The notes under the pieces were generated by a model that did no database searches, was not told the DNA's origin, and saw only the letters and a list, made by a program, of their open reading frames with translations. Source: Pseudomonas mangrovi (GTDB lineage Bacteria > Pseudomonadota > Gammaproteobacteria > Pseudomonadales > Pseudomonadaceae). Taken from it: a stretch of 64,000 nt of DNA. Positions 8,160 through 15,763 of this stretch are shown one piece after another (position 1 is the first letter of the stretch; each line of letters begins with the position of its first letter). The stretch spans positions 141,551 to 205,550 of the forward strand of contig NZ_QASN01000014.1 of the NCBI RefSeq assembly GCF_003052585.1, given 5' to 3'. A program made the position numbers and the translations under genes.

Positions 8160-8707
8160 CGGTACGCTCCATGTGGTGGGGACGGCCGGCGCAAGCGCCA
8201 GGGGAGACGTAGCCTGGCTCGGAACAGACTGCCTGGACAAGTACCGACCGTTCGGTCTGGATGATCGGTGTGAAGGATGCGACGAAATGCCCCAGCGAGG
8301 CGGTTCAAGGATGCGTGGGCGCCAGCCGTTGTTCATGCAGCGAGATCGGCGGCGGTGGCGGGGGCGGTTCGAATCCGCAGGCCCGCATTCCCCTGTACGA
8401 CCAGGCACGCCTGAACTCGATCGGTGTCGGTGCGTTGCGGTTCACCGGGCGCCGCGAGCGAGCTCAGGACACGCGATTGTCGTGATGCTGCGCCGCTCTT
8501 GAACTATCGGGGGGAGGCGAGAGGAGGGTGGCCTGTGGCACACTTCGGGATGACCGGTCGGCTACCCTTGCCAACACATTCACGAAGCATTCCGTCGCTG
8601 CATGCCTGCCTTGCACCACCGCATCTGCACGGAGTCTTTGCGCTTTTCCGGGCCATCACCGTTTTCGCCAGGGGCTGAGCCGTCAGCCTGCTGACAGAGG
8701 AGCATTC
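8160..8707. other. Gene-free interval between serine hydrolase and KAS III genes
   Basis: 548 bp without a convincing gene. It contains the operator-like palindrome described separately and, at 8365-8379, a tRNA T-arm-like GCGGTTCGAATCCGC with no matching tRNA body. Short open frames here have no ribosome sites or recognisable sequence. The KAS III ribosome site (GAGGAG) is at the right edge. No clear promoter hexamers were found. Confidence 0.6.
8243..8256. promoter_or_regulatory. Palindromic operator-like site (TetR-type spacing)
   Basis: ACCGACCGTTCGGT is a near-perfect dyad (ACCGA/TCGGT arms) of the size bound by TetR-family dimers. It lies 84 bp upstream of the serine hydrolase start at 8159, where a repressor could act. 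No TetR gene is in the window, so the binding protein is unknown. Confidence 0.35.
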
Positions 8708-9829
8708 ATGCACAACGTCGTCATCAGTGGTACCGGGCTCTACACACCGCCCAACAGCATCTCCAACGACGAGCTGGTCGAGTCCTTCAATGCCTACGTG
8801 CGCCAGTTCAACGCCGACAACGCAGCGGCCATCGAAGCGGGCGAGGTTCAGCCGCTGAGCGAGTCGAGCTCGGCCTTCATCGAAAAGGCCTCGGGGATCA
8901 AGAGCCGCTACGTGACCGACAAGGCCGGCATCCTCGATGTATCACGCATGGTGCCGCGCATCCCCGAGCGCTCCAATGACGAGTGGTCGATCCTCTGCGA
9001 GATGTCGGTCAAGGCCGCCACCCAGGCGCTGGAGCGCGCCGGTCGCAGCGTCGCCGACGTCGATGGCGTGATCGTCGCCTGCTCCAACCTGCAGCGCGCC
9101 TACCCCGCGGTTGCCATCGAAGTTCAGGCGGCGCTCGGCGTGCAGGGCTTCGGCTACGACATGAACGTGGCCTGCTCCTCGGCCACCTTCGGTATCCAGG
9201 CGGCCACCAACTGCATCCAGCTCGGCCAGGCCAAGCGCCTGCTGGTAGTGAGCCCGGAAATCTGCACCGGACACATGAATTTCCGCGACCGTGACAGCCA
9301 CTTCATCTTCGGCGATGCCTGCACCGCGGTGCTGCTCGAACGCGCCGATCTGGCCAGCTCGGCATACCAGTGGGACATCGTCGGCACCCGCCTGCTGACC
9401 CAGTTCTCCAACAACATCCGCAACAACTTCGGCTTTCTCAATCGTTGCGCCGAAGAGGGCGTTGGCGCGCCGGACAAGCTGTTCGTCCAGGAAGGCCGCA
9501 AGGTGTTCAAGGACGTCTGCCCGATGGTGGCCGAGCTGATCGGCGCGCACCTGGCCGACAACCAGCTGCAGATCGCCGACGTGAAGCGTTTCTGGCTGCA
9601 CCAGGCCAACCTGAACATGAACCACCTGATCGTGCGCAAGCTGCTTGGCCGCGACGCCGAAGCCCACGAAGCGCCGGTGATCCTCGACACCTATGCCAAC
9701 ACCAGTTCGGCCGGTTCGGTGATTGCCTTCCACAAGCACCAGGACGACCTGGCCGCCGGTAGCGTCGGGGTGCTCAGCTCGTTTGGCGCCGGCTATTCGA
9801 TCGGCAGCGTGATCCTGCGCAAGCGCTGA
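8708..9829 (+). CDS. 3-oxoacyl-ACP synthase III-like condensing enzyme (PA3286 type)
   Basis: A 373-aa KAS III-family enzyme. The catalytic triad is complete: Cys156 (MNVACSSATFG), His298 (WLHQANLN) and Asn331 (TYANTSSAGS). It closely matches my recollection of P. aeruginosa PA3286, a KAS III homologue that condenses a medium-chain acyl-CoA with malonyl-ACP and so shunts beta-oxidation products into fatty-acid synthesis. The start at 8708 follows GAGGAGCATTC. The ECF sigma gene begins 25 bp after the stop, so the two are probably co-transcribed. The 373-residue length and the N-terminal insertion around residues 30-55 set it apart from housekeeping FabH of about 320 aa. Confidence 0.9.
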   Translation: MHNVVISGTGLYTPPNSISNDELVESFNAYVRQFNADNAAAIEAGEVQPLSESSSAFIEKASGIKSRYVTDKAGILDVSRMVPRIPERSNDEWSILCEMSVKAATQALERAGRSVADVDGVIVACSNLQRAYPAVAIEVQAALGVQGFGYDMNVACSSATFGIQAATNCIQLGQAKRLLVVSPEICTGHMNFRDRDSHFIFGDACTAVLLERADLASSAYQWDIVGTRLLTQFSNNIRNNFGFLNRCAEEGVGAPDKLFVQEGRKVFKDVCPMVAELIGAHLADNQLQIADVKRFWLHQANLNMNHLIVRKLLGRDAEAHEAPVILDTYANTSSAGSVIAFHKHQDDLAAGSVGVLSSFGAGYSIGSVILRKR

Positions 9830-9854
9830 GAAGCATGAGCAGGCAGGTGCCGGC

Positions 9855-10457
9855 ATGAGCGATCAACAACTGCTGCGCCGCCTGCTCGCCGGCGAAGACG
9901 CCGCCTATCGTGAGCTGGTGCAGCGCTACCAGGGTGCGATGCGCGCGGTGGCCTTCGCCATTGTCGGCAGTCGTCATGCCGAGGAAGTGGTGCAGGACGC
10001 CTGGCTCGCCGTGGTGCGCAGCCTGGCCGGCTTCGAGCAGCGCGCCAGCCTGAAGACCTGGCTGCTGAGCATCACCGCGAACCTTGCGCGCACACGCCTG
10101 AAGCACAACCGGCGTGAGGTGCTGCTCGACGACCTGCCAGGCCCGCACGGCAGTGTGGACGAGGCGCGTTTCGATGCCGGCGACCACTGGCGTCAGCCCC
10201 CCACGGCCTGGCACGACGACTCTCCCGAAGCCCTGCTGGCTGAAGATGAGTTGCGCCAGTGTCTGGAGCGGACCCTGGTCAGTCTTTCCGAACTGCAGTC
10301 CAGCGTGCTGCTGCTGCGTGAACGACAGATGCTGGAACTGGACGAGATCGCCGGGCTGCTGGAAATTTCCCAGGCCAATGTGCGGGTGTTGCTGCACCGC
10401 GCGCGGCTCAAGGTCTTTGCCACCCTGGAGCATTTCGAGGAGACCGGGCAATGCTGA
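9855..10457 (+). CDS. ECF-family RNA polymerase sigma factor
   Basis: A 200-aa sigma factor. Region 2 spans about 10-80 (YRELVQRYQGAMRAVAFAIV, HAEEVVQDAWLAVVRSL, KTWLLSITANLARTRLK) and region 4 about 125-185 (LSELQSSVLLLRERQMLELDEIAG in part, then ISQANVRVLLHRARLKVF). The gene is followed by an overlapping zinc-finger anti-sigma gene and then by the modified-peptide operon, which has an ECF-like promoter. Control of that operon by this sigma factor is a strong inference from context. Confidence 0.92.
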   Translation: MSDQQLLRRLLAGEDAAYRELVQRYQGAMRAVAFAIVGSRHAEEVVQDAWLAVVRSLAGFEQRASLKTWLLSITANLARTRLKHNRREVLLDDLPGPHGSVDEARFDAGDHWRQPPTAWHDDSPEALLAEDELRQCLERTLVSLSELQSSVLLLRERQMLELDEIAGLLEISQANVRVLLHRARLKVFATLEHFEETGQC

Positions 10458-10687
10458 AATGTCGCCAGTTGGTCGCGCTGTCCAGCGATTACCTGGATGC
10501 GCAGCTGAGTCTGCGCCAGCGCCTGGCGGTGCGCGCGCATCTGGCGATGTGCTGGAAGTGCCGGCGCTTCGTTCGTCAGCTGCAACTGACCCAGGCGGTG
10601 CTGCGGCAGATGCCTGAAGCGCCGATCGACGACCTGGACGAGCGCGCCCGCGCTCTGGCGGCGGCCCATCGCGACAGCCAGGGCTGA
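10451..10687 (+). CDS. Zinc-finger (zf-HC2) anti-sigma factor
   Basis: A 78-aa soluble protein overlapping the end of the sigma gene by 7 bp, so translation is coupled. The zf-HC2 core is readable: Cys4 (MLKC) and then HLAMCWKC, giving the HxxxCxxC zinc-binding set used by ZAS-type anti-sigma factors to hold region 2 of their sigma partner. There is no membrane segment, so sensing is cytoplasmic, perhaps through loss of zinc or thiol oxidation (inference). Confidence 0.85.
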   Translation: MLKCRQLVALSSDYLDAQLSLRQRLAVRAHLAMCWKCRRFVRQLQLTQAVLRQMPEAPIDDLDERARALAAAHRDSQG

Positions 10688-10808
10688 CCGGGCGCTGCAC
10701 CCGCGCCGACCTACCGCGTTCGACAGACACATGCACCCTGGCACGTCCGCCTCGTGGCTACTTGTCGGCTCGTCAACTGTTGGGACCAGAAGTATTTTTT
10801 TCGGCGGC

Positions 10809-10836
10809 TGTAACGCGGCGGCAAGGTGCTCGTCTA
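10809..10836 (+). promoter_or_regulatory. Candidate ECF-sigma promoter of the hvfA operon
   Basis: TGTAACG at 10809-10815 and CGTCTA at 10831-10836 are separated by 15 bp, the form of -35 (AAC-containing) and -10 (CGTC) elements used by many ECF sigma factors. It lies 54 bp before the precursor start and downstream of the sigma/anti-sigma pair, giving an untranslated leader of ordinary length. Confidence 0.55.
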
Positions 10837-10890
10837 GTGTGTCGAGAGGGTCATCCGGACCCTCGCGTTCAATCGACACGGAGTTGCCCA

Positions 10891-11175
10891 ATGAAGAAGA
10901 TCAACAGCCTTGCCGCCACCCTCGGCGTTTCCCTGCTTGGTTCGCTGGCGCTGAGCGCCCAGGCCGCCGTCAATCCGTTTGCCGTCCAGGATCTGAGCAG
11001 TGGCTACAGCCTTGCTGCCGAGAAGGCCGCTGAAGGCAGTTGCGGTGCCAAGGGCGAGGAAGGCAAGTGTGGCAGCAAGACCGACGAAGGCAGCTGTGGC
11101 GCCAAACCCAGTGGCGACGACAAGAGCGATGCCGAAGGCAAGTGCGGCGAAGGCAAGTGCGGCGCCGCCGAGTAA
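10891..11175 (+). CDS. hvfA: HvfA/bufferin-type RiPP precursor with five EG(S/K)CG motifs
   Basis: A 94-aa protein with a Sec signal peptide ending near residue 25 (ALSAQA). The mature part carries five cysteines, at 51, 60, 69, 85 and 90, each in the motif EGSCG or EGKCG, separated by Lys/Asp/Gly-rich linkers. In the Haemophilus Hvf and Caulobacter bufferin systems the DUF692-DUF2063 enzyme pair modifies such cysteines to copper-binding heterocycles. That chemistry is inferred here from the adjacent hvfB and hvfC genes. The product is expected in the periplasm as a copper-buffering peptide. P. aeruginosa appears to have the same neighbours between PA3286 and oprO/oprP. Confidence 0.88.
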   Translation: MKKINSLAATLGVSLLGSLALSAQAAVNPFAVQDLSSGYSLAAEKAAEGSCGAKGEEGKCGSKTDEGSCGAKPSGDDKSDAEGKCGEGKCGAAE

Positions 11176-11185
11176 TGCTGTGACA

Positions 11186-11210
11186 GCCCGCCATCGTTGC
11201 GATGGCGGGC
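11186..11210 (+). promoter_or_regulatory. Perfect hairpin between hvfA and hvfB
   Basis: GCCCGCCATCG at 11186-11196 pairs exactly with 11200-11210 across a TTG loop: an 11-bp GC-rich stem. No T-tract follows, so it is not a classical terminator. It sits ten bases after the precursor stop and just before the hvfB ribosome site, where it could protect the precursor mRNA 3' end or lower enzyme expression relative to the precursor. Confidence 0.65.
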
Positions 11211-11225
11211 GTTCTGGAGAGACCC

Positions 11226-12050
11226 ATGGATTCATTCGTCAGCGGTGCCGGCCTCGGCCTGCGTCGCGGCCTGCTGTCCGGGCTGCAGGAAACTGCGCAC
11301 GGCCAGCTGGATTTTCTCGAAGCGGCGCCGGAGAACTGGATTGGCGTCGGTGGTCGCCACGGCCGCGCGCTGCGCGAGCTGAGCGAGCGCCTGCCGCTGC
11401 TCTGCCACGGCCTGTCGCTGAATCTGGGCGGCCATGCGCCACTGGACATGGATTTGCTGGTCGCGATCAGGGACTTCCTCGATATCCACCAGGTGCGCGG
11501 CTACAGCGAGCATCTGTCGGCCTGTGCCGACGAACGCGGCCACCTCTACGACCTGATGCCGCTGCCCTTCGACGACGCCAGCGTGCGCCATGTGGCCGAG
11601 CGCATCCGCATCGTTCAGGAGGTGCTCGAGCGGCCATTGATCATCGAAAACGTTTCCGCCTACGCACGGCTGCCCGGTGATCTCGACGAGCCGGCCTTCG
11701 TCGCGGCGGTGCTGGAGGAAGCCGACTGCCAGCTGCTGCTGGACGTCAACAATATCTATGTCAACAGCGTCAACTTCGGCTTCGACGCCCAGGCCTACCT
11801 CGCCGCGATGCCGAGTGAGCGCATCGCCTACCTGCACCTGGCCGGGCACGCCGACGACGCCAGTGGCCTGAAGATCGACAGCCACGGCACGCCGGTCTGC
11901 GATCCGGTCTGGCAACTGCTGGCGGACTGCTACCGGCTGCACGGTGTGCGCCCGACGCTGCTGGAGCGCGACTTCGATTTCCCGCCGCTGACGCAGCTGT
12001 ACGCCGAGGTCGGCCGCGTTCGCGCGTTGCAGCAGGAGTGCCAGCCATGA
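11226..12050 (+). CDS. hvfB: DUF692 (MbnB-like) peptide-modifying enzyme HvfB/BufB
   Basis: A 274-aa TIM-barrel enzyme of the DUF692 family, which includes the multinuclear-iron oxidase MbnB of methanobactin synthesis. Metal-ligand segments are in the expected order: HGLSLNLGG (His61), YSEHLSA (Glu95, His96), IIENVSAY, DVNNIYVN, HLAGH, IDSHGTPV and LLERDFDFP. It would oxidise cysteines of the HvfA core motifs together with HvfC. The start at 11226 is preferred over an in-frame ATG at 11202 because GGAGAG precedes it and the family begins with the GAGLGLRRGL segment. The stop overlaps the hvfC start (ATGA). Confidence 0.92.
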   Translation: MDSFVSGAGLGLRRGLLSGLQETAHGQLDFLEAAPENWIGVGGRHGRALRELSERLPLLCHGLSLNLGGHAPLDMDLLVAIRDFLDIHQVRGYSEHLSACADERGHLYDLMPLPFDDASVRHVAERIRIVQEVLERPLIIENVSAYARLPGDLDEPAFVAAVLEEADCQLLLDVNNIYVNSVNFGFDAQAYLAAMPSERIAYLHLAGHADDASGLKIDSHGTPVCDPVWQLLADCYRLHGVRPTLLERDFDFPPLTQLYAEVGRVRALQQECQP

Positions 12051-12754
12051 ACCGACAGCGGCAGCAGCAGTTTGCCGCGCGGATTCGCGATCCGCAGGGG
12101 GCGGCGCTGCCCGAGCAGATCCCGTCTGAGCGCATGGCGATCTACGAGAGGCTGTTCTTCAACGCCAATCGCAGCTTCTTCGACAGTGGCTTTCCGGTGC
12201 TCCGCGGGGTGCTTGGCGAAGCACGCTGGCAGCGCCTGGTACGGGCTTTCCTGCGCGATCATGGATCGCACACGCCATATTTTCTCGAGATCGGCCAGAG
12301 CTTTCTCGACTGGCTGGAGGACGGCTTCGTCGCCGAGGCCGAGGATCCGCCGTTCCTCTTCGAGCTGGCGCACTACGAGCGCGTCGAGCTGGCCCTGGAT
12401 ATCAGCCAGGCGCAGCTGCCGCGCGAAGGCTGGTCGCCACTGGCCTGGCCGCTGGCCTATCGCTGGCCGGTGCAGTGCCTGTGCGCGGACTACCGGCCGC
12501 ACCAGCCACCGAGCGAACCCACACTGCTGCTGGTCTGGCGCGATGCCGGCGAGCGGGTGCGCTTTCAGCAGCTGGCGCCCTTCGCCTGGCATCTCGCCTG
12601 CCGTCTGCGGGACGGGCAGGGGAGCAGCGAGGCGCTGCTGGCATTGGCCGAGGAGGCTGGCGTGGACGCCGATGAAGCCTACTTCGACCAGGCTGGTGCA
12701 CTGCTTGCGCAGTGGCGCGAGCAATCCATCTGGTTTGCCCGGGAGATTGTCTGA
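12047..12754 (+). CDS. hvfC: DUF2063 partner protein HvfC/BufC
   Basis: A 235-aa protein with the DUF2063 N-terminal domain (QQQFAARIRDPQG, then SERMAIYERLFFNANRSFF). In related systems it is the recognition partner of the DUF692 enzyme and is thought to deliver the precursor. The C-terminal half is a mixed alpha/beta region. Its start overlaps the hvfB stop, and its stop overlaps the hvfD start by one base, so the three are translated as a unit. A GTG nine bases upstream is an alternative start. Confidence 0.9.
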   Translation: MNRQRQQQFAARIRDPQGAALPEQIPSERMAIYERLFFNANRSFFDSGFPVLRGVLGEARWQRLVRAFLRDHGSHTPYFLEIGQSFLDWLEDGFVAEAEDPPFLFELAHYERVELALDISQAQLPREGWSPLAWPLAYRWPVQCLCADYRPHQPPSEPTLLLVWRDAGERVRFQQLAPFAWHLACRLRDGQGSSEALLALAEEAGVDADEAYFDQAGALLAQWREQSIWFAREIV

Positions 12755-13356
12755 TGCTGACCGTGCTCAATCGCCTGCAGGATGCCCTCGACGCCAGTCG
12801 CCGTCTCGACCTGCTCGGGCCACTGCTATTGCGGCTGTATCTGGTGCCGGTGTTCTGGATGGCCGGTAGCCGCAAGCTGGCCGACATCGAAGCGACCGCC
12901 GCCTGGTTCGGCAATCCCGAATGGGGCCTGGGCCTGCCGTTTCCTACGCTGCTGGCCTGGCTGGCCGGGCTCAGCGAAGCCGGCGGGGCGGTCCTGCTGC
13001 TGCTCGGGCTGGGGGTGCGCTGGGTCGCCGTTCCACTGATGGTGACCATGCTGGTGGCGATCTTCGCAGTGCACTGGCCATTCGGCTGGCAGGCCATCGC
13101 CGATCCTGGCGCGCCCTTCGCCAATGAGCGCGTGCTGGCGTCGGCACAGAAGCTGGCACGTGCCAAGGCGATCCTGCGCGAACACGGCGACTATGCCTGG
13201 CTGACTGGCAGCGGGCGGCTGGTGATCCTCAACAACGGTATCGAGTTCGCCGTGACCTATCTGGTGATGCTGGTGGCGTTGTTCTTTAGCGGCGCCGGTC
13301 GCTGGCTGAGCCTGGATCACTGGCTGGCGCGACGCTGGCGCACCTCGGCAGACTGA
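12754..13356 (+). CDS. hvfD: DoxX-family membrane protein HvfD/BufD
   Basis: A 200-aa inner-membrane protein with four hydrophobic segments at about 18-36, 64-82, 85-105 and 165-185, the DoxX four-helix layout. GLGLPFPTLLAWLAGLSEAGG is the conserved DoxX centre (given here in part as LLAWLAGLSEAGG). An insertion of about 55 residues between helices 3 and 4 (ANERVLASAQKLARAKAI) is typical of Hvf-associated members. Its precise role in the peptide pathway is not known; redox or export support has been proposed for such proteins. It starts in a TGATG overlap with hvfC. Confidence 0.88.
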   Translation: MLTVLNRLQDALDASRRLDLLGPLLLRLYLVPVFWMAGSRKLADIEATAAWFGNPEWGLGLPFPTLLAWLAGLSEAGGAVLLLLGLGVRWVAVPLMVTMLVAIFAVHWPFGWQAIADPGAPFANERVLASAQKLARAKAILREHGDYAWLTGSGRLVILNNGIEFAVTYLVMLVALFFSGAGRWLSLDHWLARRWRTSAD

Positions 13357-13440
13357 GCCCGAAGGCTCTGCAATGGGCCTTCTGTGCGTCGGTGGGCGGC
13401 CCTGGTGTTTCACATATAACCAGCGGAAGTAAAAGTTCCT

Positions 13441-13458
13441 CTGTCATCTAACTTTCAT
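13441..13458 (+). promoter_or_regulatory. Pho box upstream of the phosphate porin
   Basis: CTGTCATCTAACTTTCAT contains two 7-bp PhoB half-sites, CTGTCAT and CTTTCAT, separated by 4 bp, matching the CTGTCAT-N4-CTGTCAT consensus at 13 of 14 positions. It lies 105 bp before the porin start, fitting induction under phosphate starvation. Confidence 0.85.
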
Positions 13459-13562
13459 ATTGCAGCAACTGAGCTGAAATAACCCCCCGCCAAGATTCCC
13501 CCCAACACCAGCGACCCATCGCTTCCGTGTTTCCTACCGAAAAACATAAGGGGAATCCTTCG

Positions 13563-14888
13563 ATGATCCGTAAGCACTTCGCCGGTTTCGCCGCCAGCGC
13601 CCTGGCTCTGGCCGTTTCCGCCCAGGCTTTCGCCGGCACCGTCACTACCGACGGCGCTGACATCGTTATCAAGACCAAGGGTGGTCTGGAAGTCGCTACC
13701 ACCGACAAGGCCTTCGGCTTCAAGATCGGTGGTCGTCTGCAGGCCGACTACAGCACCTTCGACGATTTCTACACCATCAACGGGAACAAGGGCGACGCTG
13801 CCTACTTCCGTCGTGCGTTCATCGAGATCGGTGGCGTGGCCTTCACCGACTGGAAATACCAGATCAACTACGATCTGGCCCACAACGCCGGTAGCGCCGA
13901 AGATGGCTATTTCGACGAGGCTTCGATCACCTACACCGGTTTCAACCCGGTAGCGATCAAGGTCGGCCGTTTCGACCCCGATTTCGGTCTGGAAAAGGCC
14001 ACCAGCTCCAAGTGGGTTACCGCTCCGGAACGCAACGTCGGCTATGACCTGATGGACTGGGCCAACGGCCATGGCAACGGTCTGGGCATCCAGGTTTCCG
14101 CTACCGCCGGTGATTCCCTCTATGCTTCGTTCGGTGTCACTGCCAAGGATGCCAACGACGCCGACGGTGACAGCTCCAAGCAGCTCAACGCCCGCGTGGT
14201 CTTCGCGCCGCTGCACGACGCCGGCAACGTTCTGCACTTCGGTGTGAACTTCGCTCAGCTGGAAGCCGACGTCGCCAGCTACGAATCGCGTTTCCGCAGC
14301 CGCATGGGCATGCGCGGCGTATCCACCAATGGTGGTAACGATGCCGGCGCCAACGGCCATCGCGCAGCCATCGGCAGCAACATCGCTGCTGCCGATGCCT
14401 GGGACAACGACCGTGCAATGGCCGTGGAAGCTGCCTGGGCGATGGGGCCGTTCTCCCTGCAGGGCGAATACCTGCAGCGCAAGCTGAAGGCTGACACCGC
14501 TATCGCCGACCGCGAGGCCGACGGTTTCTACGTTCAGGCTGCCTACACCATCACGGGTGAAGCGCGTGGCTACAAGCTCGGCAAGTTCGACTCGATCAAG
14601 CCTGCCAACAAGCAGATCGGCGCCTGGGAAGTGTTCTATCGCTACGATGACTTCAGTGTCGAAGACGACACCTTCGTCGCTGCCACCCAGCGTCGTGGTC
14701 TGGGCGATGTGGACCTGAAGACCCACAACCTGGGTGTCAACTGGTACGCCAACGAAGCCGTGAAGGTCAGTGCCGCCTACGTCAAGGCCACTGCTGACAA
14801 CTACACCAACGCCAACGGCCCGGCCGGCGTCGCCACCGGTGACGACAGCGGTGATGGTTTCGTGGTCCGCGCCCAGTACGCCTTCTAA
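13563..14888 (+). CDS. OprP/OprO-family phosphate/polyphosphate-selective porin
   Basis: A 441-aa outer-membrane porin with a 24-residue signal peptide (VSAQAFAG). The mature protein is a 16-strand-type sequence with many alternating aromatic segments and ends in QYAF, the aromatic C-terminal signature recognised by the BAM complex. [20 protein letters not shown] at the N-terminus is typical of the OprP/OprO family, which moves phosphate or polyphosphate through a lysine/arginine ladder. The Pho box upstream supports a role in phosphate scavenging. Whether it prefers phosphate or polyphosphate cannot be told, so no symbol is given. P. aeruginosa carries oprO and oprP at the equivalent place; only one copy is seen here. 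Confidence 0.9.
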   Translation: MIRKHFAGFAASALALAVSAQAFAGTVTTDGADIVIKTKGGLEVATTDKAFGFKIGGRLQADYSTFDDFYTINGNKGDAAYFRRAFIEIGGVAFTDWKYQINYDLAHNAGSAEDGYFDEASITYTGFNPVAIKVGRFDPDFGLEKATSSKWVTAPERNVGYDLMDWANGHGNGLGIQVSATAGDSLYASFGVTAKDANDADGDSSKQLNARVVFAPLHDAGNVLHFGVNFAQLEADVASYESRFRSRMGMRGVSTNGGNDAGANGHRAAIGSNIAAADAWDNDRAMAVEAAWAMGPFSLQGEYLQRKLKADTAIADREADGFYVQAAYTITGEARGYKLGKFDSIKPANKQIGAWEVFYRYDDFSVEDDTFVAATQRRGLGDVDLKTHNLGVNWYANEAVKVSAAYVKATADNYTNANGPAGVATGDDSGDGFVVRAQYAF

Positions 14889-14917
14889 GTTCAAGACTTT
14901 CTCGTTACTCCCCTCGG

Positions 14918-14944
14918 CCCCGCTCTTGAGCGGGGTCTTTTTTT
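14918..14944 (+). terminator. Rho-independent terminator of the porin gene
   Basis: CCCCGCT at 14918-14924 pairs with AGCGGGG at 14929-14935 around a short loop, followed by TCTTTTTTT. It starts 29 bp after the porin stop. Confidence 0.9.
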
Positions 14945-14985
14945 GCGTGGAATTTCCTTTCAGGCGCTCGCCTGGCCGTGTCGCA

Positions 14986-15017
14986 CGCTGGGCTTCGCGT
15001 TGCTTGGTGCCAGCCTG
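14986..15017. repeat. Decayed copy of the GTTGGGCCTCGCG repeat
   Basis: The stretch GCTGGGCTTCGCGTTGCTTG and the following GTGCCAGCC resemble the better-conserved copies at 27692-27723 and 36772-36803 with several substitutions. It lies between the porin terminator and the tandem array. Confidence 0.5.
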
Positions 15018-15041
15018 CCAATGAGCCGCCTCGTCGGCTTT

Positions 15042-15721
15042 TGTAGGGTGGACGACGCTTCATCCGTCCACCGTTGTGCAATCGCGCCGGTGGATGACAA
15101 GAGCGTCATCCACCCTACGTCGGGTTGGCGCCGCCGATCAGCTTGAAGCGCCAGGGCTGGATTGGCCGCAGGCGTAATCCAGCATCGGTCAGCAGGCGTG
15201 CGTCGAGCCGGCAGGCGCAACGGGGCGCCGACCATCCTTGCGGCGCAATGCGCTGCGCTTATTGCGCGCTACGAAGGCCGCGGTCCGCCGAATCGGCTTT
15301 TGTAGGGTGGACGACGCTTCATTCGTCCACCGTTGTGCAATCGCGACGGTGGATGAACAGAGCGTTATCCAGCCTACGTCGGGCTGATGCCGCGATCAGC
15401 TTGAAGCTCCAGGGGTGGATTGGCCGCAGGGGTAATCCAGCATCGATCAGCAGACGTGCGTCGACCCGGCAGGCGCAGCGGGATGCCGACCACCCTTGCG
15501 GCGCAATGCGCTGCGCTGATTGCGCGCTACGAAGGCCGCGGTCCGTCGAATCGGCTTTTGTAGGGTGGACGACGCTCTGTTCATCCACCGTTGTGCAACC
15601 GCGACGGTGGATGAACAGAGCGTCATCCAGCCTACGTCGGACTGATGCCGCGATCAGCTTGAAGCTCCAGGGGTGGATTGGCCGCAGGGGTAATCCAGCA
15701 TCGATCAGCAGACGTGCGTCG
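15042..15721. repeat. Tandem array of a 258-bp hairpin repeat (about 2.6 copies)
   Basis: Copies start at 15042, 15301 and 15559 with TGTAGGGTGGACGACGCT; the third stops at about 15721. Each copy opens with a long imperfect inverted repeat closing in CCTACG and later contains GCGCAATGCGCTGCGCT.ATTG. In copy 3 the inner stem is perfect: 21 bp at 15571-15591 pair with 15604-15624 across a 12-nt loop, and the outer arms extend the pairing to about 32 bp. Open frames crossing the array on both strands are artefacts of the repeat. The rest of the 14945-15763 interval holds only the decayed repeat at 14986. BatD ends 43 bp beyond the array. Confidence 0.88.
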
Positions 15722-15763
15722 GTCCTGCGGGCTGGCCGGCTCCGAGCTTCGAGCCAGCCTCGC

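Noticed and set aside
8365-8379. tRNA T-arm-like GCGGTTCGAATCCGC
   Set aside because: No acceptor, D-arm or anticodon stem could be matched around it, and no CCA at the right distance.
15042-15721. CRISPR-like array
   Set aside because: Units are 258 bp, only about 2.6 copies, with no short direct repeats plus unique spacers and no cas genes.
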